Assembly: GCF_900637855.1 (NCBI RefSeq)
Contig: NZ_LR134440.1
Location: forward strand, 372,001-436,000
From: Neisseria animaloris
Lineage (GTDB): Bacteria; Pseudomonadota; Gammaproteobacteria; Burkholderiales; Neisseriaceae
Length of the DNA: 64,000 nt
Direction of reading: 5' to 3'
Under the pieces are notes generated by a model that did not search any database, had not been told where the DNA came from, and was given only the letters and a program-made list of their open reading frames with translations. This document shows positions 28,701-38,361 of the stretch, one piece after another; position 1 is the stretch's first letter, and each line of letters starts with the position of its first letter. Position numbers and translations under genes: made by a program.

Positions 28701-28834
28701 TTTTCGGCATCTACCGCTTGTATTTTGAGAGGGAGTTTTGAATCCGTACGTAAACTATAACGATCAAGGCGTACAGGTGTAGAGATGTTGCCATTAACAA
28801 CCTTGTTAATGGCTATGGCGATTTGTTTTGACAT
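25736..28834 (-). CDS. Large secreted or surface protein: Bap-type N-terminus plus right-handed beta-helix
   Basis: A 1032-residue protein of unknown function. There is no signal peptide. Residues 1-135 form a beta-rich prefix like that of BapA/LapF-type adhesins, followed by GGSKLLAALGGIAGAGLLGALAAGG (140-164) and a Gly/Asn stretch. Residues 180-350 are a Pro/Ser/Thr/Glu-rich spacer. From about 365 a pectate-lyase-3-like opening (FGTDITGKTDSLAAIKAALAA) leads into many beta-helix turns (I/V-x-N-N-T and GNxI repeats) to about 930; KGFDVHDGNN (631-639) resembles the DPHD site of alginate C5-epimerases. The last 90 residues are acidic and may be a type I secretion signal. No secretion genes are adjacent. 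Flanking DNA is AT-rich, which may indicate transfer. Confidence 0.8.
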   Translation of the reverse strand: MSKQIAIAINKVVNGNISTPVRLDRYSLRTDSKLPLKIQAVDAENVFYQLTDAESGLAPAKLVHKQVGTDLYISFEDTKSERPDLIIEGYYSQTANHSPAPVLGMQNNGELATYPIQASSDYLLAEQITINKNAAESIIGGSKLLAALGGIAGAGLLGALAAGGGGSGGGNNDAPSVASPAKIDNASQPSFSQTSGHIAPAVSSASQTEVSPTPTDTKDFETKTETTPIQPIELNTNIDIAPVKIGSDVEKNIAPEAEDSPKPIIADENKLASEIADAIHIANASNDSADQNINHGNNPELRPSETSNLLPGEHNEKKDLAITDTSLNSENDTAEPSTPTQPTDAGTGQLSASGEYYIYHHQVYGKYIDAHEFGTDITGKTDSLAAIKAALAAAHHENAAVYLKGDLKISDQIVLNTHNKNVTGLFGDGMGATTVSFDKQQTGVFNSNTNQDDIRAYAGILVDGQNGKTIADLSVKYTNINDFYRPGESYFGKVSGILVNDADNTLISKVEVSGANRAGVVFTSTEALVKDPNGSGKTYKARIISGEIQEDYETLPLGENNRLVDSHLHHNRTAGALVAYQKNFVAEGNLFAWNGHEKDGGTGYGITAMAGSYNYDVTFRNNTTDHNYRKGFDVHDGNNIVIENNTAIGDRLYGIGVYNRQFSMDNVKITGNTIIQDPNFRLETDDNLRPNYHGYSGIQLQTNTQYKDLHSKDYGYFEVSGNTIKNLSVYKDAIQTYGIEFRNHEPKMDYTLKISGNKIEGDSTKYLIAVINNTKNQLTKTNGPGSGTIEISDNHADIGTIASKTMPIFINEHHTDGYLRGKVSVENNYIKVRENSNGSIEGIQMIGNAESYEIHNNTFELHGNMNQAIVSIHGRSTYGVPELNVTDNELITDRTNGIYRGWIEYRGADVHAHDNKHNGKPIFEVNHSDKKLELGIGGDSIVGETSASAVVPSPAKKISLLQADDGNGEAEENSANLVLSKLMSPAVVDLSGILGMQNKTAFTDHAAIPVYKNSSNIPEDDSWQHDNNAYIL

Positions 28835-29220
28835 TTTGTTAATTTCCGTAATGTTTATTTTCCGACTTGCAATCGGTATTTATTTTATCTAGGTATTTTA
28901 TACAGCTTTTTTATTGAAACATAGGTGAAAAATCAATAAGGCTGCTTAAATTTACTCTAGGCTAATTATGTTAGGTTTTGTAAAAATAACATAAAAAATA
29001 TTTTTATGAAACTGTTATTTTATTTATTTGTTATGAAAATTGAGCCATGACAAATTAATGGTTAAAAGTGTGTTGTCAAATAGATTTTTAACGGCTTAAT
29101 TTTCGGAGCAAAATTAATACCTGTTGACCGGTATCAAACCGAATAAAATAAAAATTTATTTATAAATCAATATGGTTAAATTTATAATTAGAAAAAAGAA
29201 AAAAAGTATTGTGAGGATGT
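28835..29220. other. AT-rich spacer without genes
   Basis: About 390 bases, strongly AT-rich, between the divergent beta-helix gene and the prfC promoter. I see no open frame, RNA gene or uptake sequence. The first 100 bases must hold the promoter of the beta-helix gene. Confidence 0.6.
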
Positions 29221-29227
29221 TTAAAAT

Positions 29228-29256
29228 TTGAAATAAAGTGTTGTTTTTAGTACAAT
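29228..29256 (+). promoter_or_regulatory. prfC promoter
   Basis: TTGAAA (29228-29233) and TACAAT (29251-29256) are separated by 17 bases, a near-consensus sigma-70 promoter. Transcription would begin about 29263 and give a 60-base leader before the ATG at 29325. Confidence 0.65.
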
Positions 29257-29271
29257 CGCGCATCTTTTCAT

Positions 29272-29299
29272 CAGGCAGCTTGTTGATTACGGCTGCCTG
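29272..29299 (+). promoter_or_regulatory. Hairpin in the prfC leader
   Basis: CAGGCAGC (29272-29279) pairs with GCTGCCTG (29292-29299) across a 12-base loop, followed by TTCATCATTTTTT. It lies wholly in the predicted leader, so it may attenuate or modulate prfC expression. Confidence 0.45.
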
Positions 29300-29324
29300 T
29301 TCATCATTTTTTCAAAGGCAAAGC

Positions 29325-30923
29325 ATGTCTAATATTCCGGAACAGGTACGCCGCCGCCGTACCTTTGCCATTATTTCCCACCCTGATGCGGGTAAAACCA
29401 CCTTAACCGAAAAACTGTTGCTGTTTTCAGGTGCGATTCAAAGCGCCGGCACGGTAAAAGGCAAAAAAACCGGCAAATTCGCTACTTCCGACTGGATGGA
29501 AATCGAGAAGCAGCGCGGCATTTCCGTTGCTTCTTCTGTGATGCAGTTCGAGTATAAAGACCATACCGTCAACCTGCTCGATACCCCCGGCCACCAAGAC
29601 TTTTCGGAAGATACCTACCGTGTGCTTACCGCCGTCGACAGCGCGTTGATGGTAATTGATGCGGCCAAAGGGGTAGAAGCGCAAACCATCAAGCTGTTGA
29701 ATGTCTGCCGTTTGCGCAATACACCGATTGTTACCTTTATGAACAAATACGACCGAGAAGTACGCGATTCTCTGGAGTTGTTGGACGAAGTTGAAAACAT
29801 TCTTAAAATCCGTTGCGCTCCGGTTACTTGGCCGATCGGCATGGGTAAGAACTTTAAAGGCGTGTATCACATTTTGAATGACGAAGTGTATTTGTTTGAT
29901 GCCGGCGGTGAGAAACTGCCGCATGAATTTGAAGTGATTGAAGGCATTAACAATCCGCGCTTAGATGAGCTGTTTCCATTGGAAATGGACAATCTGCGCG
30001 CCGAAATCGAGTTGGTTCAGGCGGCCTCCAATGAGTTTGTATTGGAAGAATTCTTGGCAGGCGAATTAACGCCGGTGTTTTTCGGTTCGGCCATTAACAA
30101 TTTCGGCGTGCAAGAAATTTTAAATTCGCTGATTGATTGGGCTCCTTCACCGAAAAGCCGTGATGCAACTGTGCGTACGATTGAGCCGTTTGAAGAAAAA
30201 TTTTCAGGATTTGTGTTTAAAATTCAAGCAAATATGGATCCGAAACACCGCGACCGCATTGCCTTCCTGCGCGTGTGCTCAGGCAAATTCGAGCGCGGCA
30301 TGAAAATGAAACACTTGCGCATCAACCGCGATATTGCCGCATCCAGCGTAGTAACGTTTATGTCGCACGACCGCGAATTGGTTGAAGAAGCGTATGCTGG
30401 CGATATTATCGGTATTCCCAATCACGGTAATATCCAAATTGGCGACAGCTTTTCCGAAGGGGAGCAACTGGCCTTTACTGGCATTCCATTCTTTGCGCCC
30501 GAATTGTTCCGCAGTGTGCGCATTAAAAACCCGCTGAAAATGAAACAACTGCAAAAAGGCTTGCAACAACTCGGCGAAGAAGGTGCCGTTCAGGTCTTCA
30601 AACCTCATAGCGGTGCGGATTTGATTCTCGGTGCGGTGGGTGTATTGCAGTTTGAAGTGGTTACTTCGCGGTTGGCGGCGGAATACGGCGTTGAAGCGGT
30701 ATTTGAAACGGCCTCAATTTGGTCGGCCCGCTGGGTGTCATGTAATGACAAGAAAAAACTGGCTGAATTTGAAAAAGCCAATGCGGCAAACTTATCCATT
30801 GATGCCGGCGGCAATTTGGCTTATTTGGCACCAAACCGTGTCAACTTGAATCTGACTCAAGAACGTTGGCCAGATATTGTTTTCCATGAAACACGGGAAC
30901 ATTCCGTTAATCTAAATGCTTAA
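29325..30923 (+). CDS. prfC: Peptide chain release factor 3
   Basis: GTPase that removes RF1 and RF2 from the ribosome after peptide release. From ATG 29325 it has 532 residues, close to the E. coli length; G motifs are HPDAGKTT (19-26), DTPGHQDF and NKYD, followed by the RF3-specific domains II and III ([22 protein letters not shown]). An upstream in-frame start at 29238 would precede the transcript start and adds unrelated residues, so I reject it. AAAGGCA precedes the ATG. A strong DUS-pair terminator follows. Confidence 0.96.
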   Translation: MSNIPEQVRRRRTFAIISHPDAGKTTLTEKLLLFSGAIQSAGTVKGKKTGKFATSDWMEIEKQRGISVASSVMQFEYKDHTVNLLDTPGHQDFSEDTYRVLTAVDSALMVIDAAKGVEAQTIKLLNVCRLRNTPIVTFMNKYDREVRDSLELLDEVENILKIRCAPVTWPIGMGKNFKGVYHILNDEVYLFDAGGEKLPHEFEVIEGINNPRLDELFPLEMDNLRAEIELVQAASNEFVLEEFLAGELTPVFFGSAINNFGVQEILNSLIDWAPSPKSRDATVRTIEPFEEKFSGFVFKIQANMDPKHRDRIAFLRVCSGKFERGMKMKHLRINRDIAASSVVTFMSHDRELVEEAYAGDIIGIPNHGNIQIGDSFSEGEQLAFTGIPFFAPELFRSVRIKNPLKMKQLQKGLQQLGEEGAVQVFKPHSGADLILGAVGVLQFEVVTSRLAAEYGVEAVFETASIWSARWVSCNDKKKLAEFEKANAANLSIDAGGNLAYLAPNRVNLNLTQERWPDIVFHETREHSVNLNA

Positions 30924-30942
30924 GTTTATATTAATCAAAAAT

Positions 30943-30975
30943 AAAGGCCGTCTGAAAATTTTTCAGACGGCCTTT
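30943..30975. terminator. prfC terminator (inverted DUS pair)
   Basis: AAAGGCCGTCTGAAAA (30943-30958) and TTTTCAGACGGCCTTT (30960-30975) form a 16-bp stem followed by GTTTTG. It lies between convergent prfC and the lipoprotein gene at 30993. Confidence 0.8.
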
Positions 30976-30992
30976 GTTTTGAAGGTTTTCAA

Positions 30993-31478
30993 TTAATAGC
31001 GTGCGCTAATTAATTTATCATTTTGATAAACCTGTTGCTGCATTACGTTGCCATTATAAGCATAAGTAGTCAAAGTACCGTCAACTGGGTGTGCACGGAA
31101 ATCCAATAAACGGTTGCGGGGTAGGGTGTAGGGGTCTGTGCGCTTTTTGCCATTATCACCATAAAAATCCTGCACGATATATTCATTACCGTGTTTACTG
31201 ATTAACTGACGGTAAAAACCTCCTTTGACGGCTTGATTGCTGGCATTGCCCTTGGCATCGAAATGAGTAATGATTTGCTCTTCTATTACATTGATTCCAC
31301 CCGTGGTTTTACTGCTTCGAGTGCGTTCCAAGCCTACCGGAATATTAATAGAAGTGCCCAACCCCACGTGTCTACCGATATTAGTACCGACACCGACACC
31401 GACAGACATGCCAGGGGTACCGACCGTACAAGCTGAAAATAATCCGGTAATCAAAGCGGCCGGGAGAATGTGTTTCAT
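30993..31478 (-). CDS. Small glycine-rich lipoprotein, function unknown
   Basis: A 161-residue lipoprotein precursor (lipobox FSAC, Cys17). The mature N-terminus is Gly/Val-rich (GTPGMSVGVGVGTNIGRHVGLGTSINIPVGL), like a glycine-zipper surface, then a folded-looking C-terminal domain with ITHFDAKGNASNQAVKGGFYRQLI and TYAYNGNVMQQQVYQ. I do not recognise the family. GAGGAGCAATCC before the ATG is a strong ribosome site. It is a single-gene unit convergent with prfC. Confidence 0.8.
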   Translation of the reverse strand: MKHILPAALITGLFSACTVGTPGMSVGVGVGTNIGRHVGLGTSINIPVGLERTRSSKTTGGINVIEEQIITHFDAKGNASNQAVKGGFYRQLISKHGNEYIVQDFYGDNGKKRTDPYTLPRNRLLDFRAHPVDGTLTTYAYNGNVMQQQVYQNDKLISARY

Positions 31479-31635
31479 GGATTGCTCCTCAATAATATAA
31501 ATAAAAATAAGTATATCGGTATTTTCAGGCCACTTATGTTAGTGTTGGTAAAGAACCTGCTTTTTATATTGGAGCTATATATGAAAACTTTCCCTTATCA
31601 TTAAATTTCAGCCGGTAATCTAACCTAAACAACGG

Positions 31636-31668
31636 AAAAGGCATTCCTGTTCGTCAGGAATGCCTTTT
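31636..31668 (-). terminator. Terminator of the TonB-domain gene
   Basis: AAAAGGCATTCCTG (31636-31649) and CAGGAATGCCTTTT (31655-31668) form a perfect 14-bp stem with a 5-base loop and flanking A and T runs. Not a DUS pair. Confidence 0.85.
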
Positions 31669-31703
31669 AAGGCTACGGAATAAGAATGAATGATTACCGA
31701 TCA

Positions 31704-32051
31704 TCAGCGTTTCAAACTGGCTTGAATAACAGATGAAGTGCTGAAATTGATTTCTTTCACAACGCTGAATTCAATAGGATCACCGTTTTTAGTTACAGGG
31801 CGCATAAATTGGGCTTCCATCCATTTTACTGCGTCTGCGTCGATAACTTTGGAGCCGCTACTGCGAACAACACGTGCATTGCTTACGGCACCGTCGATAC
31901 CGATGGTTAAACGCATGGCAACATTACCGGAAATCGGGGCAGAGGCTTCGGAGGCTCTTTGATAAAACGATACTTTTTCTGCCAGTGCTGCTTGGGAACC
32001 TGCCAACAAAGCAAAAGCAGTCAATGTAGAAAGAATGCGGCGGGTATTCAT
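31704..32051 (-). CDS. Small periplasmic protein with TonB C-terminal-like domain
   Basis: A 115-residue exported protein: the signal peptide ends ALA-EK, and the mature 90 residues match the TonB C-terminal fold (AMRLTIGIDGAVSNARVVRSSGSKVIDADAVKWMEA, FMRPVTKNGDPIEFSVV). It lacks the N-terminal membrane anchor and proline-rich spacer of true TonB, so it cannot transduce energy from ExbBD itself. It may bind an outer-membrane receptor plug, peptidoglycan or another partner. GAGGACAACACC before the ATG is a good ribosome site. It is transcribed alone. Confidence 0.82.
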   Translation of the reverse strand: MNTRRILSTLTAFALLAGSQAALAEKVSFYQRASEASAPISGNVAMRLTIGIDGAVSNARVVRSSGSKVIDADAVKWMEAQFMRPVTKNGDPIEFSVVKEINFSTSSVIQASLKR

Positions 32052-32631
32052 GGTGTTGTCCTCGTTTAGTAATGCATTTAAATGGGTAATGTGCTTTTTG
32101 TGCCGTATGTTTTTTGCTTGGGCATAAATTACCGATCAAATAGATGTAAAGCATCTGTATGTTTGTATGAATATGTATTCTGCATGCAGAGAAATAACTT
32201 TGCAATACAAGAATGAAGATAATCGGATTTTTATTTTGACAAACGGTTGTTTTCTGCTTGAAAAATACTGTTTCGTTTTTTTGAGAGAATGAATATTTTT
32301 ATTTAATAATTTTTTATAAACAAATAGTTATATGTTTTTCTACTTTTTGTTTTGATGATACCATTTTCAAAAATAATAAAATACCGATTATCTTATTAAG
32401 CTTCCGCTTGTCTCTTTTGTACAACGATGAAATTCATATTTTCTTTTTTCCTATATTTCTTTAGATTATTGTCAGCATATTTATCAAAGCTTTCGACATA
32501 CGAACAGCAAAACAGGAAACAATCATAGTGATATAGTGTAAAATCTTTCAGTTTTCAGACGGCCTTTGATTTATCTTCGACATATGAAGGCCGTCTTAAA
32601 ATCTTAATAGATAAGAGAATACAGAGTCTGC
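32052..32631. other. AT-rich spacer without genes
   Basis: About 580 bases, very AT-rich. I see no open frame worth naming, no tRNA and no Correia-type repeat. A degenerate inverted DUS pair lies at about 32553-32598 (TTTTCAGACGGCCTT and AAGGCCGTCTTAAAA). Confidence 0.6.
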
Positions 32632-32646
32632 TTGAAGGAAAAGGCA

Positions 32647-33495
32647 ATGAAAACGCTTAAATTTACCAAAATGCATGGTTTGGGTAATGATTTCATGGTA
32701 ATAGATGGTATCAATCAGTCATTCAACCCTAAAGAAGCACCGTTAACCCTTTGGTCAGACCGCCACCTCGGAGTCGGTTTCGACCAATTGTTGCTAGTGG
32801 AAAAAGCAGATTCCGATGCGGTAGATTTCCGCTACCGTATTTTTAATGCGGATGGTAGCGAAGTAGAGCAGTGCGGCAACGGAGCACGTTGTTTCGTACG
32901 TTTTGTGCTCGATAAAGGATTAACAGATAAGCATGAAATCATCGTTGAAACGGCACATGGCGTGATCGTACCCCGTTTGGCGGAAAACGGTTTGGTTTCG
33001 GTAAATATGGGAAAACCGCGTTTCATGCCGTCTGAAATACCGTTTATTCCTGCCGCAGGAGAAGCAGCGGATGCTTTAACACATATCGTATTGGCCGGTT
33101 TGGAATCGATTCCGGTAAGTTGTGTAAACATGGGAAATCCGCATGCCGTTATAGTAGTAGAAGATGTAGAAACCGCACCGGTGGAGAGCTGGGGGGAAAT
33201 CATTGAATCGCATGAACAATTTCCCGAGAGAGTGAATGTCGGCTTTGTACAGATATTGGATAAACGGCATATCTGCTTGCGTGTTTATGAGCGCGGAACG
33301 GGAGAAACTCAGGCATGCGGCACCGGAGCATGTGCAGCCGCAGTAGCAGGTATCCGTTTGGGGTTATTGGATGCCGAAGAACCAATATGCGTTAGTTTAC
33401 CCGGTGGCGATCTATATATAACATGGAAAGAGGGTAGTGATGTAACAATGACTGGTCCTGTTGAAACCGTTTTTGAAGGTGAGTTGAAATACTAA
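32647..33495 (+). CDS. dapF: Diaminopimelate epimerase DapF
   Basis: Converts L,L- to meso-diaminopimelate for peptidoglycan and lysine, without a cofactor. The 282 residues keep the two catalytic cysteines, Cys76 in EQCGNGARC and Cys224 in QACGTGACA, and the start [19 protein letters not shown] 32647 with AAGGA nearby is preferred over the in-frame TTG at 32632. An in-frame AT-type DUS encodes MPSEI near residue 128. It is followed two bases later by the DUF484 gene, a pairing also seen in gammaproteobacteria. Confidence 0.96.
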   Translation: MKTLKFTKMHGLGNDFMVIDGINQSFNPKEAPLTLWSDRHLGVGFDQLLLVEKADSDAVDFRYRIFNADGSEVEQCGNGARCFVRFVLDKGLTDKHEIIVETAHGVIVPRLAENGLVSVNMGKPRFMPSEIPFIPAAGEAADALTHIVLAGLESIPVSCVNMGNPHAVIVVEDVETAPVESWGEIIESHEQFPERVNVGFVQILDKRHICLRVYERGTGETQACGTGACAAAVAGIRLGLLDAEEPICVSLPGGDLYITWKEGSDVTMTGPVETVFEGELKY

Positions 33496-33496
33496 T

Positions 33497-34147
33497 ATGG
33501 ATAAAGAAAGCATTTTAGAATTTTTAAAAGCTCATCCTGACTTTCTGGCGGAGCATGCCGATAAATTGGGCATTCGCTTACGGGATGAAAAAATCCGTTC
33601 TTTCGCCCAAGCACAGCTTGTAGCATCCCAATTAAAAATCAATAAAATGGCCGATCAGCTTGAAAATATGCTGACCGATTCGGAAGCTAACAAAGTAACG
33701 ATTGAACGTTTGTTAGCATTGGATTTGCAATTACTAAAAGCAAATACAATCGGCCAATTGGTGCAGGCGTTATATCAAGTATTGAAAGACGGTTTCGGGA
33801 TAAGCCAATTTAAGTTGGCATTGGTTGCAGAACCCAAAAACAAAGCACGAATTCCGGAAGAAATATTGGTAGCCGGCCATAAAGCGCGTTCGGAAATCGC
33901 AGCACTGAAAAAACCTGTTCTGGGTAATAAAATCAGCAAAGAAATGCGGAATTTACTGCCCCAAAGTGAAATTGTGCCGGAAAGTTTCTTGCAACTGCCC
34001 GTACCTATCGGAAACAAAACGGGAGCGGTATTGTTGGCTGCCGATACAGATGTAAACCGCTTTGCCGAAGGTTTGGAAACAGAGTGGATTGAACGGATGG
34101 CCGAAGCAATCGGAACGGCATTGTCACGCATTATGGGCTACCGTTAA
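33497..34147 (+). CDS. DUF484 family protein
   Basis: Cytoplasmic GAF-like protein of unknown role, often encoded between dapF and xerC in other proteobacteria. The 216 residues open with the family motif ILEFLKAHPDFLAEHADKLGIRL, then a coiled-coil region (about 30-75) and a GAF-like core ending RMAEAIGTALSRIM. It is one base behind dapF and directly abuts the next gene (TAA ATG). XerC is not adjacent here. Confidence 0.88.
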   Translation: MDKESILEFLKAHPDFLAEHADKLGIRLRDEKIRSFAQAQLVASQLKINKMADQLENMLTDSEANKVTIERLLALDLQLLKANTIGQLVQALYQVLKDGFGISQFKLALVAEPKNKARIPEEILVAGHKARSEIAALKKPVLGNKISKEMRNLLPQSEIVPESFLQLPVPIGNKTGAVLLAADTDVNRFAEGLETEWIERMAEAIGTALSRIMGYR

Positions 34148-34753
34148 ATGGCTGTAAGTTTGGATTTATGGATTTTAGCTGCTTACATATCCATATTTTT
34201 TACTGCAACCTATAAATCAGATGAATTCCAATGGATGTGGGGCAGTATACTTTTATGGTTAGGCTTCGGAACAGTCGGTGCTCGTCTGATACCGGGTATT
34301 TGGGGCATTACCCATCTGATTACATTGTATATTCCACATTTCTACATCACTTTGGCAAGTTTGTTTTTCTTTGTAAACCGCTGGAAAAAAATTCCTGACG
34401 AAAAAGCAATGTGGCATGCTGAAGGTAGCAATAGCTTTTTAAGCCTGTTTGCAGTAAGCGGGATGCTGATGACTATAGTATCTGCAATGTTGGCACTTGC
34501 AGTATGGTCACGTTTCCCGGCAGGCATTACACCGTATGTTTTCCCCGCACTTTTACAAATGTATGTATTGAAACCTTTATATTGGTTCGGTATGCAAGCC
34601 GTTATCATAAGTGTTTTTTATCTGCACCGCAGTTATATCATGCATGAACAGGCAAACCGCTTCAGCAGCAGTCAATTGAAGCTGGGGTTATTGCTTGCTC
34701 TGTTTCTTCAGACGGCCTGTGTTTTGATAGCCGTTTTGCAGATACGGTATTAA
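34148..34753 (+). CDS. Integral membrane protein, unknown
   Basis: 201 residues, mostly hydrophobic, with about five or six membrane segments and a short cytoplasmic loop (NRWKKIPDEKAMWHAEGSN). I do not recognise the family. The ATG immediately follows the stop codon of the DUF484 gene, so it is third in the dapF operon. An in-frame DUS encodes FLQTACV near the end. No charged catalytic pattern is visible. Confidence 0.75.
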   Translation: MAVSLDLWILAAYISIFFTATYKSDEFQWMWGSILLWLGFGTVGARLIPGIWGITHLITLYIPHFYITLASLFFFVNRWKKIPDEKAMWHAEGSNSFLSLFAVSGMLMTIVSAMLALAVWSRFPAGITPYVFPALLQMYVLKPLYWFGMQAVIISVFYLHRSYIMHEQANRFSSSQLKLGLLLALFLQTACVLIAVLQIRY

Positions 34754-34885
34754 TAGGCCGTCTGAAAGCAAAACTATACAACCAAAAGTTATAAAGAAAG
34801 AAAAATTAGATATTGGTTTTTCAGACGGCATAACTTGTAAGATGCCGCCTATCGAAATTTATTGACTTCCTTTAGGAGCAAAAAC

Positions 34886-35818
34886 ATGAACATCGCACAT
34901 AATATTACCGATTTAATCGGCAATACCCCGCTGGTAGAACTGAATCGCTTAAGTGAAGGGTTGCCCGGTCGCGTAGTTGCCAAATTGGAATTTTTCAACC
35001 CGGGAAGCAGCGTTAAAGACCGTATTGCCGTATCAATGATTGAAGCAGCGGAAAAGGCCGGCAAAATTAATAAGAACACCATTATCGTAGAGGCCACCAG
35101 TGGCAATACCGGTATCGGATTAGCAATGGTATGCGCCGCACGCGGCTATAAATTGGCTATTACTATGCCTGAAAGTATGAGCAAAGAACGCCGTATGCTA
35201 TTGCGTGCTTTCGGAGCGGAATTGATCCTAACTCCCGCCGCAGAAGGTATGGGCGGAGCAATTGCCAAAGCACAGTCCCTGGTGGATGAAAATCCGGAAA
35301 GTTACTTTATGCCGCGTCAGTTTGATAATAAAGCCAACCCCGAGATTCACCGTAAAACCACCGTCGAAGAAATCTGGCGCGATACTGACGGACAAGTAGA
35401 TATTTTTGTAGCCGGCGTGGGCACCGGCGGCACGGTTACCGGAGTAGGCGAAGTCTTGAAAACACGCAAGCCAGAAGTAAAAATTGTAGCAGTAGAGCCC
35501 GAAGCATCGCCTGTATTGAGTGGAGGAGAGAAGGGGCCGCATCCGATTCAAGGTATCGGAGCAGGGTTTGTGCCAAGCATTTTGAACACCGAAGTGTATG
35601 ATGAAATTATCAAAGTATCGAATGAAGCAGCATTTGAAACCGCCCGTGCGACAGCTGCAAAAGAAGGCATTCTGGTCGGTATTTCTTCAGGTGCAGCAAT
35701 ATGGAGTGCTTTGGAATTGGCAAAAAAACCTGAAAACAAAGATAAATTGATTGTTGTGCTGATTCCTTCTTATGGTGAACGTTACCTTTCTACACCATTA
35801 TTTGCTGATTTAGCATAA
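34886..35818 (+). CDS. cysK: Cysteine synthase A CysK
   Basis: PLP enzyme that makes L-cysteine from O-acetylserine and sulfide; the final step of the sulfate pathway begun by cysTWA and cysD. The 310 residues have the PLP lysine (Lys44) in [12 protein letters not shown], the phosphate loop TSGNTGIG (71-78), [14 protein letters not shown] and [15 protein letters not shown] 34886 follows TTTAGGAGC, a strong ribosome site. It is a single-gene unit after a DUS-rich spacer. Confidence 0.97.
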   Translation: MNIAHNITDLIGNTPLVELNRLSEGLPGRVVAKLEFFNPGSSVKDRIAVSMIEAAEKAGKINKNTIIVEATSGNTGIGLAMVCAARGYKLAITMPESMSKERRMLLRAFGAELILTPAAEGMGGAIAKAQSLVDENPESYFMPRQFDNKANPEIHRKTTVEEIWRDTDGQVDIFVAGVGTGGTVTGVGEVLKTRKPEVKIVAVEPEASPVLSGGEKGPHPIQGIGAGFVPSILNTEVYDEIIKVSNEAAFETARATAAKEGILVGISSGAAIWSALELAKKPENKDKLIVVLIPSYGERYLSTPLFADLA

Positions 35819-35835
35819 TATTTCCATGATATTTC

Positions 35836-35863
35836 AAAGGCCGCTTTCAGACGGCCTTTTAGT
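35836..35863 (+). terminator. cysK terminator
   Basis: AAAGGCCG (35836-35843) pairs with CGGCCTTT (35852-35859), followed by TTAGTTAG. A single DUS forms the loop and right arm, a different construction from the usual inverted pairs. Confidence 0.65.
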
Positions 35864-35943
35864 TAGTATGAACAATCTAGCGTGATGCAAATGCCTGTGA
35901 TTGATTGTTGGATTATCTGTTAAATCTGATTATAATGTGTGGT

Positions 35944-36426
35944 ATGAAAAAGCATATCACACTCTTATTCTTATTGGGGGCACTTGCCGGCTGCGAAACT
36001 ATTTATATGCCGACACTGAGAGAAGTGCCCGTTCGCCCGACTAATGTGAAAAAGCAACCGTCGGAAAGTTACCGTTTGGCTGCAAACCATTGGACTGATG
36101 TATCCAAAATTCGCGATGAAGCTACCCGTTTGAGCTATCAAGTGAGCCAAGGACAGATTACCAAAGTACAAGCAGCACAATATCTTAACCGTTTCCGTAT
36201 TCAGCAAGTCGGACGTAATACTGTAGATGATAGCATGTATGAAGTTTATTTACGTTCTGCAGTAGATAGCCAACGCGGTACAATTACTACCGAGCAGTCT
36301 AAATTGTATATCCAGAATGCTTTGAAAGGCTGGAAACAACGTTGGCCTAATATGAAAAATAAACCTTCTAATCCGGCGTTTACAAACTTCCTAATGGAAG
36401 TGATGCATATGAAACCGCTGCAATAG
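35944..36426 (+). CDS. Lipoprotein, function unknown
   Basis: A 160-residue lipoprotein precursor: MKKHITLLFLLGALAGC has a lipobox (LAGC, Cys17). The mature part is helical and rich in Gln and Arg (ESYRLAANHWTDVSKIRDEATRLSYQVSQGQITKVQAAQYLNR), with no family I recognise. The in-frame ATG at 35905 is rejected because it would bury the signal peptide. A hairpin at 36442-36493 is a likely terminator. Confidence 0.78.
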   Translation: MKKHITLLFLLGALAGCETIYMPTLREVPVRPTNVKKQPSESYRLAANHWTDVSKIRDEATRLSYQVSQGQITKVQAAQYLNRFRIQQVGRNTVDDSMYEVYLRSAVDSQRGTITTEQSKLYIQNALKGWKQRWPNMKNKPSNPAFTNFLMEVMHMKPLQ

Positions 36427-36441
36427 TTGACTTGAAATTTG

Positions 36442-36493
36442 AACTGCATCTCTGAAGATTGATCATTTAAACCAATTTTCTAGAGATGTAGTT
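36442..36493 (+). terminator. Hairpin after the lipoprotein gene
   Basis: AACTGCATCTCT (36442-36453) pairs with AGAGATGTAGTT (36482-36493) with one G-T wobble, then ATATATTTATAG. Long loop (28 bases), no clean T-tract. Confidence 0.4.
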
Positions 36494-36734
36494 ATATATT
36501 TATAGCAATAATTTAACATAATTATGATTATGCGAATATTATGCGAATATATAAATATAAAAAACTTATATCCTCTCCTAATAAATACTGACAACAAAAC
36601 CGATATGAATTTTAAATCCTAATTCTATTTTTTGATTCTTGATAAAATGATGTATTCCCCCATATTGAATTTCATCGGAAATCTCGGCTACATTGCCGTC
36701 TTATCTTTGTTCATCTAGCTTATACGGAACAATA
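36494..36734. other. AT-rich spacer without genes
   Basis: Follows the hairpin; with it, 308 bases without a gene. It holds a short repeat (ATTATGCGAATAT twice near 36525-36550) and presumably the promoter of the next lipoprotein gene. Nothing else is seen. Confidence 0.5.
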
Positions 36735-37295
36735 ATGAAACGAACCCTTGCTTTAACAGTTTTATCGGCATTTATACTTGCTGCTTGTAAAGACAGTACT
36801 CAAGCTCAACTTGAACAGCAGCAAAAACAAATCGAAGCTTTGCAACAACAACTTGCACAGCAAAATAGCCCGCAAGACAATACTGTTTATGAACTGGCTG
36901 CCAGTGCGGTTCAGGAAACCATTCCCGCTGAATTTTTGGCCAATGGCAATAATGGCGAACCTGTAACAGGCAAAGACGGCCAACAATACATTTACGATCA
37001 ATCCACCGGTAGTTGGTTGCTGCAAAGTTTGATCGGGGCTGCTGCCGGAGCGTTTATCGGCAATGCTTTAGCAAATAAATTTCAAAAAGCCAAGGCTGAT
37101 ACCCCTGCCGTGCGCCGTGCTCAGGCTAATTATTACCAGTCGGCTCAAGCACAACGCCGCACCAGCCAACAATTGAATACGAAAACAGTTCCTGCACAAA
37201 ATAAAGCAGCCGCACCAACTTATCGCCAAACCAACAAAGCACAGCCTAATTACCGCAAACCGGCTCGCCGCAGCAGTTTTGGCCGTCGACGTTAA
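36735..37295 (+). CDS. Glycine-zipper lipoprotein with coiled coil
   Basis: A 186-residue lipoprotein precursor (lipobox LAAC, Cys18). Residues 22-43 form a short Gln-rich coiled coil, 99-114 a glycine zipper (LIGAAAGAFIGNALAN), and the tail is basic and low in complexity, ending RKPARRSSFGRRR. This layout resembles small outer-membrane proteins that insert through glycine zippers; the basic tail may bind nucleic acid or peptidoglycan. The in-frame ATG at 36693 is rejected because it would precede the signal peptide. Confidence 0.78.
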   Translation: MKRTLALTVLSAFILAACKDSTQAQLEQQQKQIEALQQQLAQQNSPQDNTVYELAASAVQETIPAEFLANGNNGEPVTGKDGQQYIYDQSTGSWLLQSLIGAAAGAFIGNALANKFQKAKADTPAVRRAQANYYQSAQAQRRTSQQLNTKTVPAQNKAAAPTYRQTNKAQPNYRKPARRSSFGRRR

Positions 37296-37367
37296 ATGAG
37301 TTTGAGGCCGTTTGAAATATTGTTCAACGGCTTTGTTTTACTTATTCAGACAGCTTTTTTCATTTGA

Positions 37368-38351
<984 letters not shown>

Positions 38352-38361
38352 TTTGAACAAC

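Noticed and set aside
29238..29324. N-terminal extension of RF3
   Set aside because: It would start inside the promoter (before the predicted transcript start) and adds residues absent from RF3 proteins.
32052..32646. Correia-type (NEMIS) element in the AT-rich spacers
   Set aside because: I looked for the TATAGTGGATTAA terminal repeat; only short partial matches such as ATATAGTGTAAAAT are present, and no paired terminus is seen.
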